DNA of 29,680 nt from Chara braunii (GCA_003427395.1 BFEA01000147.1:2209643-2239322); one strand, 5' to 3'. Positions 20,550 to 28,544 are shown, counted from the first letter of the stretch. Translations and numbers: made by a program. The notes: generated from the letters alone by a model not told the origin.

Positions 20550-21324
20550 TTCCTTTTGGCCTTAAACGTTAAACCTGTTGGCAGGGGCAATTTTGTTGGA
20601 ATTTTGTTCGAAAATGCAAGAGTGTTTAAATCTATTGGTACAGTGGTAGCAGCAAGTGCCCCGGATTTTTAACCTGGGATGCACTGCACATGCCATCTGC
20701 CTTATGCTGCACGACATCAGCCACCTCCCGTCTGAGTATATCCCCTTTTGCACTTGTACCCCTGGAACTTGCCACAGGAGATCTCAGTTCCGACCTGGGA
20801 CTCCACCCCCCCCACTTTCCTAAAATCCTTGGCACACCCCTTTTCGCACTTCCGGGCCCCCATCCCACTCCGATCAGGAAGTCGCGCTGGGCGTGAGGTT
20901 AGGGCGTCACACGGTAGGATTACACAACCCGCCCTTTTGGAAGGGGAGCCAGCAACCTACTGCTTTGTGATTGGTTGGGGTGTCATGTTGGGGTCACGTT
21001 GGGGATGGCAGGAGAGGCACGGGTGTTGTAGTTTTCTATGAGTTTTTTTTTCGGATAGTAAACTACACGGGGATTTTCCTCTTCAGTGAATGCAGGGGGA
21101 AGGTAAGGCCAGGTTTGGTTTGTCAAAGACATGTCTAGGGCCCCAAGGATGTAGTCTGTCCAATAGGAGGAATAGGATGTGGCACACCCATGAACTGTTG
21201 AAAGGAAGACCTGAGTTCGATTTCTAATGGCACTAGATGAATGAAATCAAATAAAAATTTCGCGTAAGGAAGACCTGATTTCGATTCCTAATGACACTAG
21301 ATGAATGAAATCAAATAAGAATTT

Positions 21325-21432
21325 GGCGTCGCACAGTTGTAGAAAACTAAACTACACGGTGCATGTGGGTTGAGACCCTGGTGGTCTTGGCCCACATGCA
21401 GCGGTGTAGTACAGTTTTCTGCTACCTGTGTG
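21325..21432. repeat. Imperfect palindrome, hairpin tip 1
   Basis: GGCGTCGCACAGTTGTAG and the GCATGTGGG word are mirrored by CCCACATGC and a diverged CTACCTGTGTGAC. It is an older or recombined version of the tip at 21824. Confidence 0.75.
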
Positions 21433-21823
21433 ACTGTGGGATCACTGCGAACCGTTGATCATCTGACAAACGGACGGTAGGATTAGACAACCCGCCCTTT
21501 TGGACGGGGAGCCAGCAGCCTACTGTTTTGTGATTGGTTGGGGTGTCATGTTGGGGTCACGTTGGGGATGGCAGGAGAGGCACGGCCGTTGTAGTTTTCT
21601 ACAAGTTTTTTTTCTAGTTTTTTTTTCAGATAGTAAACTACACCGGGATTTTCCTCTTCAGTGAATGCAGGGGGAAGGTAAGGCCAGGTTTGGTTTGTCA
21701 GAGACATGTCTAGGGCCCCAAGGATGTCCAATAGGAGGAATAGGATGTGGCACACCCATGAACTGTTGAAAGGAAGCCCTGAGTTCGATTCCTAATGGCC
21801 CTAGATGAATGAAGTCAAATAAG

Positions 21824-21990
21824 AAGATTATTTACTTTCTTTTCCCGCCTTTTGGCGTCACACAGTTGTAGAAAACTAAACTACACGGCGCATGTGGGCC
21901 GAGACCACCGTGGTCTTGGCCCACATGCACCGTGTAGTTTAGTTTTCTACAACTGTGTGACGCCAAAAGGCGGGAAAAGAAAATAATCTT
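21824..21990. repeat. Near-perfect palindrome of about 167 bp, hairpin tip 2
   Basis: Arms meet at C21909 inside GACCACCGTGGTC. Outwards they pair through GGCCCACATG, TAGTTTAGTTTTCTACAACT, GTGTGACGCC and GCGGGAAAAGAAA up to AATCTT, with only a few mismatches and a small indel. Confidence 0.92.
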
Positions 21991-22031
21991 GTCCCTCCTT
22001 TTGGCGTCACACAGTTGTAGAAAACTAAACT

Positions 22032-22126
22032 ACACGGCGCATGTGGGCTGACACGGCGCATGTGGGCCGACACGGCGCCTGTGGGCTGACACGGCGCATG
22101 TGGGCCGACACGGCGCATGTGGGCCG
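22032..22126. repeat. 19-bp tandem repeat, five copies, inside hairpin tip 3
   Basis: The unit ACACGGCGCATGTGGG(C/T)(C/T)G starts at 22032, 22051, 22070, 22089 and 22108. Other tips contain it once, so it was amplified here. The period is not a multiple of three. Confidence 0.95.
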
Positions 22127-22167
22127 AGACCACCGTGGTCTCGGCCCACATGCTCCGTGTAGTTTAG

Positions 22168-22366
22168 TTTTTTTTTTTTTTTTAATAAAGCTATATTCTT
22201 CTCTCAATTTCACCTCACACTACCTACCTACCACTACTCCTAACTGTAGGCATACGGTGAACCCCGTAGCAGCCAGAACCGTGTTCACGAGAGAACATGC
22301 GGGGGCTGCTCCCGACCTGCAGGTGGGCGATACCGGCTAGGGGACAGCCGGTAGCATCAGGGACCA
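22168..22366 (-). mobile_element. Poly(A)-tailed insertion (retroposon-like) interrupting hairpin tip 3
   Basis: A run of 16 T at 22168-22183 followed by AATAAAGC reads on the minus strand as a transcript end (GCTTTATT plus A tail). The intact tip at 21824 shows what should follow TAGTTTAG, namely TTTTCTACAACTGTG; here that sequence resumes with ACTGTGTGACGCC near 22368. The body contains a stem ACCGGCT/AGCCGGT at 22332-22352. No coding capacity or clear target duplication was seen. Confidence 0.5.
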
Positions 22367-22447
22367 CACTGTGTGACGCCAAAAGGGGGGAAAAGAAAGT
22401 AAATAATCTTCTTATTTGACTTCATTCATCTAGGGCCATTAGGAATC

Positions 22448-22786
22448 GAACTCAGGGCTTCCTTTCAACAGTTCATGGGGGTGCCACATCCTATTCCTCC
22501 TATTGGACAGACTAGATCCTTGGGGCCCTAGACATGTCTCATCTAGTGCCTGTAGGAATTGAACTCAGGTCTTCCTTTCAAAAGTTCTCGGGTGTGCCAC
22601 ATCCTATTCCTCCTATTGGACAGACTAGATCCTTGGGGCCCTAGAAATGTCTCATCTAGTGCCAGTCGGAATGGAACTCAGGTCTTCATTTCAACAGTTC
22701 ATGGGTGTGCCACATCCTATTCCTCCTATTGGACAGGGATAGATCCTTGGGGCCCTAGGCAAGTCTCTGACAAACCAAAGCTGGCC
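22448..22786. repeat. 113-bp tandem triplication in the inverted arm
   Basis: Units start with GAACTCAGG at 22448, 22561 and 22674, and contain GTGCCACATCCTATTCCTCC, TATTGGACAG and CCTTGGGGCCCTAG. The matching region of each direct module has a single copy. Confidence 0.92.
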
Positions 22787-23217
22787 TTACCTTCCCCCTC
22801 CATTCACTGAAGAGGAAAATCCCCGTGTAGTTTAACTATCTGAAAAAAAACTCGTAGAAAACTACAACGCCCGCACCTCTCCTGCCATCCCCAACGTAAC
22901 CCTAACATGACAACCCAGCCAATCACAAAACAGTAGGCTGCTGGCTCCCCTTCCAAAAGGGCGGGTTGTATAATCCTACCGTCCGTTTGTCAGATGATCA
23001 ACGGTTCGCAGTGATCCCACAGTCACACAGGTAGCAGAAAACTATACTACACTGCTGCATGTGGGCCGGTCCTCAATGCCTGATCACCACCCTGCATCCT
23101 CGTGATGAGGGGCTGATACAAGCCTTGCTCTCGCACCACCGCTGTGGTGCAAACCTACCCCGTGGGCTGGGAGAGTTCCAGGTTTGGTTGGGTGGCGGTC
23201 CCCCCGTACTATACATA

Positions 23218-23286
23218 GGGCCTCGCTGCACTACTCTCGACATGCACAAAAGACAAAAATATTGGCGGTGTATCTTTCCGTATTCT
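23218..23286. mobile_element. Left part of a MITE split by a LINE insertion
   Basis: Begins GGGCCTCGCTGCACTACTCT after a flanking TA and ends with ATCTTTCCGTATTCT (23272-23286), the left copy of the LINE target-site duplication. The matching right part is 27099-27166. Confidence 0.92.
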
Positions 23287-23310
23287 TTTTTTTTTTTTTT
23301 TTTTTTTTTT

Positions 23311-23886
23311 GGAAAGTTTACATTTATTAAGATCAAATCAAACGAGGCCAGGGACCTCACAATTCAACCCGGGGTTATCCTGGCAGCCTTAGCCAGTTTC
23401 GCTTCCGAGTAACCACCCGAAACCCTCTCTGACTGCTATATATACTTCCCTACTCAGGCCCCTTGCTACTGGAAAATGGGTCCAGCGACCCCTGCCAGTA
23501 AACTTATCCAAAAGGTAATCTTGAAGCTCAGTAAAAGGTGCCAGTAAACACTAGTTGGCTCCCGCTGCTTAGAACAAATTAACAGATTCAAAGTACACAC
23601 CGTTCTACAACAGCCTGCTCTTAAAGCCGACGCCCTCCCCCTAGAGGTGGAGAGCGAATTTGTGGAGCCTAATGCTATCATAAGCATCCCTTGTCTACTC
23701 AGACAACCTTATTTACCTGTTTCATCAATGGCTGAGCAGACTTTATTATTAAGTAGCTCTGCAGGTCTAATTCGGCCTGTCATCTACCTCCATAAACTGA
23801 TTCTCTAGTATCCTGGAGCTAATGCGCTCGAGCCGAGCCCTCCCCCTGTATCTGAAGCTTAACCGATCCGGAAGAGGTGGCTGCCT
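23311..23886 (-). other. 3' UTR of the LINE
   Basis: By position this is the region between the ORF2 stop and the poly(A) tail. Near the tail the minus strand has AATAAATG at about 23325-23332. No coding frame is supported. Confidence 0.6.
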
Positions 23887-26736
23887 CTAAAACAGCCACT
23901 TGGCTACTTGCAGTTTTCCTTCAGGGGTGATAGATGCCAAGAAATCTTCTCCTGTCCATGTCTTCCGAAACCACCCCAAACCCCTGCCTGTTCGAAGTCG
24001 TGATTTTCTCAATTCTGTTAACTCAGTTAACCTGAGCATATCTTTGACCATTCTGGTCTGCTGTTGAAGTGGGAGCGGTTCACCTCGGAAGACCACTGCA
24101 TTTCTTGCTTTCCAAATAACTTCCAGCAGAATGCCTCTACACAACAAGGCTACGTATCCCCATTCGTCTGAAAACTTGGCACAAGAGGGGGGGGTCGCGT
24201 GCAGTATCCAGTCATCTGTCCATTCCCACTTAGCAGCCCCACCGGCTTCCCACTGTAGCTTCCACCACATCCAAAGTTCATCTGCCAATGGGCATAACAA
24301 CCATACATGTTCTGTTGTCTCCCATCCCCAATTGCATCTCTTGCATGTGACATCTAACTCCATCCCCCTGCGGTTAAGCCAGAGGGCTGACGGAATTACA
24401 GACATAGACTGTGCCCACATTAGACTAGCCTGCTTCTGAGACGGAAGTTTCTTCAGCATTTTACACAGTGCTTTGAAGTCCGGAGGTGGTTTCCCTCCTC
24501 CTTGACTTTTTCTGAATCTTTCCAGAGCTTTTACCTCAGGTTGAGTTCTCTGCGTTCTTCGATATGCAGCTCCGGTCCTAGCCTGGTACAAAATCAGCGG
24601 AGTGGCCTTTCCATCTGGCCCTGTCCATCCATACTGAAAGGGTTCCACCTTGTAGTTTGCAGCTTCCTTATGTAGAAGTAGTGGGGCCTTCCTTGCTCTT
24701 GCTATCTGTGGGACCCACACCCTTACCTCTGTCAGGTCCGCTGTGGTGTCTAGTGTTATTTCCGTGTCTTTTATGAGCTCCGTTCCCTCTTTCCTACATC
24801 TTCCCTTCTTCCATTGTTCCAAAGTGGTACCTTGCGATAAGTTCGGTCCTAACACCTTCAACACAACATTCTCGTTTTCTGGGTGTAACACCCACGTACC
24901 TTGAGCTTGTTCCGTCTCTTCTTTAAGCAACTGCTCCCAATGCACTGGTAAGACTGATATCAGCTCCTCCCGGTGCTCCTCCAATTTGTGAACCCTCGGG
25001 AGCTTCCTCCTTAAGTCTTCTGCTGTCTTCCATCTTTGTTTCTGGCTACACCACAGGTGCTCCACCATGTATACTCCTTTCTCTGTCCAGGTACGGCCAA
25101 AATTCCCCGCTTTCTCCCGTAACTCAAAAGGCTCCCCAGTTGACCGTTTAATCAGTGGATTGTCAAATATAGTTTGTTTCAGTATTTCTAACTTTGTTCC
25201 TGGCTCCGACAGTTTTATCAGTTTAATCTTCTGCCAGGCATGCAGAATCCCGTTCCAAGTCCTTGATTTGGTCTTCCTCTTGGGCAGGTCTGTTTGCACG
25301 ATACATGACCACACATTCACCTCCTCCGCCAAGGACCAGTCCCTCCTAAGAATATACTCAGCAAGTTGGACCCATTGTTTGTGGTCATCCTGAAAGCATA
25401 CTTTAATAATCCATTTAACCAACAGTGCTACATTTTGATCTCTGGGGTCCAGCAGACCAAGTCCCCCTTGATGCCTTGGTTGGGAAATCAAATCCCACGC
25501 TACCTTGTAAATGAAGCCTTGTTCTTCCTTGGCCTCAGGTTTCCATAGGTACCTGGCCGCTGTTCTCTTGATGGACGAGTACGCTGCATCCCCCAGGTAG
25601 TGTACAGCCATAGGGAACCACAGTATGGAGAACGCCGCTGAGTGAAGTACTAACGCTCTTCCGTACACAGAAAGCTTATAGTTCCTTACCCAGCCTGAGA
25701 TTCTCTTGCATACCTTCTCTTGGAGTATCTTATCCTGGGCCTGAGCACAATTTTGCATGGCAACTTGAACCCCAAGCAAGCGTTCCGAACTATCTGCTGG
25801 TACTTCCTTCAGGCCCCAATTAACCTTAATAGAGAATGGTGATGGGGGTAGATATACAGATTTATCCCAATTTATAGATGCCTCCGACAATCTACAATAA
25901 TCATCTAATACAATCCTTAGTTCCTTGAGACTAGACTGAGAGTTCTCACATGCGAGCGTAAGATCATCTGCGATAGCTCCTCCCTTCCAATGTATGTCGG
26001 GGGGGAGCTCCAGGCCTTTTATGGCTGTATTAGAACGGATATTGTCCAATAATACCTCCAGCTGCAACACAAATAGTAGAGGTGCCAGCGGGCATCCTTG
26101 TCGAAGTGAGCGCGTTAGTTTAAATTCCTCAGACAGTCTGCCATTAACCAGGACTACTGAGGAAGCTTCAGAGTACATAGCCTTTACATATTGACAAAAA
26201 TGCGGGCCAAAGCCCATTAGTTTCAGCGTAGTAAAGACAAACGGCCAGCCTACCTCATCGTAGGCTTTTTCCATATCAAGAAGGAGCACTGCAACCTCTC
26301 TTTTTTCTGCTGATATAATTTCAAGTGCCTGCAGGGTGGACATAATATTGTCAAAAATTGTTCGTCCTTTTACAAATGCCCCTTGCTCCGGGCCTATGAG
26401 GGACGGTAAGAACTCAGCCAAGCGGGTAGCTTGAGCTTTAGCTAAAATTTTATAAGATACATTTAATACTGAAATTGGCCTATAGTTCCTCACCTCTGAC
26501 TTATTGCCCTTTTTATAGAGAAGGGAGATGTACCCCTTTAGGAATCCTGTCGTCAGTGAACCTTTTGTCCGGACGTCGTTATAAATACTTGCCAAAAAAG
26601 GACCGAAGGCTTCCCAGCATTCAACATACAACTCTACTGGGAGGCCATCCAGACCAGGGCACTTACCGGAGGCCATTTGTTTGGCGGCCCTACCCAGTTC
26701 TTCCACTGAGAAGGGTTCATCCAAAGACTGGGCCAT
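23887..26736 (-). CDS. LINE ORF2 protein: reverse transcriptase with C-terminal zinc knuckle
   Basis: The 949-residue frame encodes an L1-type reverse transcriptase, which primes cDNA synthesis on nicked chromosomal DNA. Visible landmarks: SGKCPGLDGLPVELY (23-37), NYRPISVLNVSYKILAKA (84-101), GPEQGAFVKGRTIFDNI (115-131), motif A LLLDMEKAYDEV (151-162), motif B RQGCPLAPLLF (212-222), and the catalytic box as IADDL (255-259), where most LINEs have Y or F before ADD. A CX2CX8HX4C zinc knuckle (C798, C801, H810, C815) fits the zf-RVT domain that follows plant LINE reverse transcriptases. No RNase H was recognised. The displayed ATG at 26736 is internal: the linker N-terminal to it continues in another frame (26745-27098). 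The long intact frame points to a fairly recent insertion. Confidence 0.92.
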   Translation of the reverse strand: MAQSLDEPFSVEELGRAAKQMASGKCPGLDGLPVELYVECWEAFGPFLASIYNDVRTKGSLTTGFLKGYISLLYKKGNKSEVRNYRPISVLNVSYKILAKAQATRLAEFLPSLIGPEQGAFVKGRTIFDNIMSTLQALEIISAEKREVAVLLLDMEKAYDEVGWPFVFTTLKLMGFGPHFCQYVKAMYSEASSVVLVNGRLSEEFKLTRSLRQGCPLAPLLFVLQLEVLLDNIRSNTAIKGLELPPDIHWKGGAIADDLTLACENSQSSLKELRIVLDDYCRLSEASINWDKSVYLPPSPFSIKVNWGLKEVPADSSERLLGVQVAMQNCAQAQDKILQEKVCKRISGWVRNYKLSVYGRALVLHSAAFSILWFPMAVHYLGDAAYSSIKRTAARYLWKPEAKEEQGFIYKVAWDLISQPRHQGGLGLLDPRDQNVALLVKWIIKVCFQDDHKQWVQLAEYILRRDWSLAEEVNVWSCIVQTDLPKRKTKSRTWNGILHAWQKIKLIKLSEPGTKLEILKQTIFDNPLIKRSTGEPFELREKAGNFGRTWTEKGVYMVEHLWCSQKQRWKTAEDLRRKLPRVHKLEEHREELISVLPVHWEQLLKEETEQAQGTWVLHPENENVVLKVLGPNLSQGTTLEQWKKGRCRKEGTELIKDTEITLDTTADLTEVRVWVPQIARARKAPLLLHKEAANYKVEPFQYGWTGPDGKATPLILYQARTGAAYRRTQRTQPEVKALERFRKSQGGGKPPPDFKALCKMLKKLPSQKQASLMWAQSMSVIPSALWLNRRGMELDVTCKRCNWGWETTEHVWLLCPLADELWMWWKLQWEAGGAAKWEWTDDWILHATPPSCAKFSDEWGYVALLCRGILLEVIWKARNAVVFRGEPLPLQQQTRMVKDMLRLTELTELRKSRLRTGRGLGWFRKTWTGEDFLASITPEGKLQVAKWLF

Positions 26737-26744
26737 TTGTGGAG

Positions 26745-27098
26745 ATATCTTATTTTAGTTCTATCCCAAAATGATGTATTCAGTGACAGATCTGTATCGC
26801 AGGAATCGAAAGGAGGTCTCGTGGTAACAATGTCACTGAAATAATCGAAGGCATAAGAGCACATAGCCTCCGTGTCTGCTGCCACAGCAGTGTCTATTGC
26901 AAAGGGGTGTGCCAACTCCCTAATCAAAGATTTCGACTGTCTGAGGAGTAGTGACCGAAATGTGAGCTTGGTCATACGGTCGTAGCCAATAATTCCCCTA
27001 CATTTTAACCAATCTAACCATTCCTCTTGTTTCTTTACTTCTAACTTTTCTAATTCTAACATGGCTGATTCCCGCCTTGTAGCCCAGTAGTATTCAGA
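26745..27098 (-). pseudogene. Upstream linker piece of LINE ORF2, frameshifted and 5'-truncated
   Basis: On the minus strand the frame reads LELEKLEVKKQEEWLDWLK, YDRMTKLTFRSLLLRQ and YAFDYFSDIVTTRPPFD, the usual linker between endonuclease and reverse transcriptase in plant LINEs. After FWDRTKI (about 26751) it must change frame to join ISPQMAQSLDEPF of the long ORF. Its first residues in the open frame come from MITE sequence right of 27098. The linker is cut before the endonuclease. Confidence 0.8.
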
Positions 27099-27166
27099 AT
27101 CTTTCCGTATTCTAGCGGAAGATTCCCTCTCGTTTTGCACATTTCGAGAGTAGTGCAGCGAGGCCC
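27099..27166. mobile_element. Right part of the MITE split by the LINE
   Basis: Starts with the second copy of the 15-bp duplication, continues TCTAGCGGAAGATTCCCTCT and ends AGAGTAGTGCAGCGAGGCCC followed by TA. Joined to the left part it restores a 122-bp MITE with terminal inverted repeats of about 32 bp. Confidence 0.92.
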
Positions 27167-27203
27167 TACCGCGGTAGGATGGCAGTTGTCGAGTGCAGTC
27201 TTA

Positions 27204-27675
27204 GGGTCTCGCTGCACTACTATCCAGTCTCCTAAATCAGAGAGTTCGGCATGGCTGACTATCCGATTTCTCCCTTTGAAAATGTTCGGATAGCTGTCAG
27301 ATACCACCGTCGAGAAGAACTATCCGCGCGCGGATAGTTCCCAGCCTGCAAAGAAGGTTTTCCGGATGGACCTCGGCGGNTTCGGATAGCTGTCAGATAC
27401 CACCGTCGAGAAGAACTATCCGCGCGCGGATAGTTCCCAGCCTGCAAAGAAGGTTTTCCGGATGGACCTCGGCGGGCCTCTCCAAAATGCTCCGAATTCG
27501 GAGAGTGTGCCTGGAGTCGGGGCCGACAAAATGCATATGACGCCAAGTAGTCCAGTGCTGTCGCCTCGTCTGCTAGTGTTCTCACGAATTGGAGTGTGGG
27601 ACCACGGATAGTAAGTGCAGCGATGACCACCTATCCGCGAATTTCCGGAGAGTGGAGAGCAGTGCAGCGAGACCC
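27204..27675. mobile_element. Larger related element with matching TIRs and TTA duplication
   Basis: Ends are GGGTCTCGCTGCACT and AGTGCAGCGAGACCC, flanked on both sides by TTA (27201-27203 and 27676-27678). GGG/CCC ends with a 3-bp TTA duplication are typical of PIF/Harbinger-like elements. The interior holds several CGGATAG/CTATCCG inverted words but no transposase. Its true length is uncertain because of the N-flanked duplication inside it. Confidence 0.65.
27285..27475. repeat. Identical 95-bp segment on either side of a single N
   Basis: 27285-27379 and 27381-27475 are identical, separated by N at 27380. Each contains the perfect 24-bp palindrome GAACTATCCGCG/CGCGGATAGTTC (27317-27340 and 27413-27436). 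This is the signature of an unmerged contig overlap or a misassembled hairpin. Confidence 0.95.
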
Positions 27676-27732
27676 TTATCAGCACAGCAAACCCAAGCAC
27701 CGCAGCACCGAAGGGCCTCGCCGCACACCGAA

Positions 27733-27854
27733 GGGCCTCGCCGCACAGCTCACCAAATGCGAAAAAGACAGAAGCTGTCCGGATGCACCTTTCCCGATTC
27801 TAGCAAGAAGATTCGTTCTTCAGTTTACACATTTGGTTAGCAGTGCGGCCAGGC
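27733..27854. mobile_element. MITE copy, about 122 bp, upstream of the host-gene exon
   Basis: Begins GGGCCTCGCCGCACAGCTCA and ends with the partly complementary GGTTAGCAGTGCGGCCAGGC; the interior has GAAAAAGACAGAAGC and GATTCTAGCAAGAAGATTCG, matching the family core. A 17-18-bp duplication of its left end (CGAAGGGCCTCGCCGCACA) lies just before it, near 27713. Confidence 0.75.
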
Positions 27855-27937
27855 ACAAAACGCCAAGGAAATCGCCGAGAAGAAAAGCCGCGCCCCTTGC
27901 GGGTCTAGATTTGGGAGCCGGCGCGCGGGTGTGGGTG

Positions 27938-28001
27938 TTGGTTTTGCGGTGGGTCTGGAGGTCCGAATATTGGTTTTGCGGTGGGTCTGGAGGTCCGAAT
28001 A
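27938..28001. repeat. 32-bp direct duplication in the upstream region of the exon at 28124
   Basis: The unit TTGGTTTTGCGGTGGGTCTG...CCGAATA occurs exactly twice, back to back (27938-27969, 27970-28001). A (GCAGGCG)n microrepeat follows near 28050. Confidence 0.95.
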
Positions 28002-28123
28002 TTTCCATCTCCTCAGCGACAAGGGAGAGGTGAGGGAGCACGGTAGGAGCGGCAGGCGGCAGGCGGCAGGCGTGCTGCTTGTGCAAGCACGGCAAGGGCG
28101 GGTAACAGGGAGAGGAAGTAAAT

Positions 28124-28258
28124 ATGGCGGCGGCGATGGCGGCACTTCAGGGAGCAATGTCGACGCTGAGTGTGCATGGATTGCGTGGTAGTAGCTTGTT
28201 TGGCGCCAAGCTGCAGCAGCAGCAGCAGCAGCCGCCGGCCATCCACGAATCGCAACAG
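28124..28258 (+). CDS. First exon of a probable nuclear gene for a plastid protein
   Basis: ATG at 28124 (context AAATATGGC), with an in-frame TAA upstream at 28103, opens 45 codons ending exactly at a strong splice donor CAG|GTTAGT (phase 0). The peptide starts MAAAMAALQGAMSTLSVHGL and goes on with SSLFGAKL and six glutamines: rich in A, S, L, Q and G and free of acidic residues until the end, as in chloroplast transit peptides. The start resembles plant chloroplast ribosomal protein L24 (MATMSALQSS...FLGQRL pattern), but transit peptides converge, so the identity is tentative. Six glutamines come from a CAG repeat. The next exon was not found; it probably lies beyond the window. Confidence 0.5.
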
Positions 28259-28264
28259 GTTAGT
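28259..28264 (+). other. 5' splice donor of the exon at 28124
   Basis: CAG|GTTAGT matches the consensus donor closely. If the frame were not spliced it would run into unrelated low-complexity residues and stop at 28360. Confidence 0.55.
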
Positions 28265-28427
28265 GACGTGTCTTTGTGTGGTGGCTCGCGCACGTGCATT
28301 CGCTTGTATTCTCTTATCTTCTCTCTCGCTTTCTCTCTCACTTGCTCTTTCTTTAAATAACTCTCACGCTCAAACAAAAGACCCATATACGGCCGCCGCA
28401 CGCGCGCGCTCGAGCGAGCTTGAAATA

Positions 28428-28544
<117 letters not shown>

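Larger units (their letters stand above)
20911..23067. mobile_element. Foldback complex: two direct and one inverted copy of the same module
   Basis: A module beginning ACGGTAGGATTA(C/G)ACAACCCG occurs directly at 20911 and 21474 and in reverse complement ending at 22982. It contains, in order, GTGATTGGTTGGGGTGTCAT, GGATTTTCCTCTTCAGTGAA, AGGGCCCCAAGGATGT, GGAATAGGATGTGGCACACC and ATGAATGAA(A/G)TCAAATAA. The inverted relation extends outward: 21389-21473 pairs with 22983-23067. Hairpin tips of the type GGCGTCRCACAGTTGTAG...GCATGTGGG sit at about 21325, 21853 and 22003. No transposase frame is present, so the element would be non-autonomous. Termini and target duplication are not established. 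Confidence 0.75.
23287..27098 (-). mobile_element. 5'-truncated LINE retrotransposon (plant L1-like), about 3.8 kb
   Basis: The element lies on the minus strand: poly(A) tail as the T run up to 23310, 3' UTR, a 949-codon ORF2 with reverse transcriptase and zinc knuckle, and a short upstream ORF2 piece ending abruptly at 27098. It is flanked by identical 15-bp duplications ATCTTTCCGTATTCT at 23272-23286 and 27099-27113. Endonuclease domain and ORF1 are missing, as expected from incomplete reverse transcription. Confidence 0.93.

Noticed and set aside
20634-20684. tRNA-like segment (TGGTACAGTGGTAGCA followed by a stem with a TTTTTAA loop)
   Set aside because: The D-arm and anticodon-arm resemblance is suggestive, but there is no T arm with GGTTCGANTCC and no acceptor pairing, so a tRNA gene is not supported; a tRNA-derived fragment remains possible.
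22032-22126. CRISPR-like array
   Set aside because: The 19-bp units are contiguous without unique spacers and sit in a eukaryotic foldback repeat.
22041-22340. Repetitive frame with MWADTAHVGR-like units, and its minus-strand counterpart
   Set aside because: Produced by the 19-bp tandem repeat in a hairpin tip; the period is not a multiple of three and the units change frame.
27259-27630. 123-codon minus-strand frame crossing the N
   Set aside because: It translates the same 95-bp block twice across an assembly gap and lies within a non-coding element.
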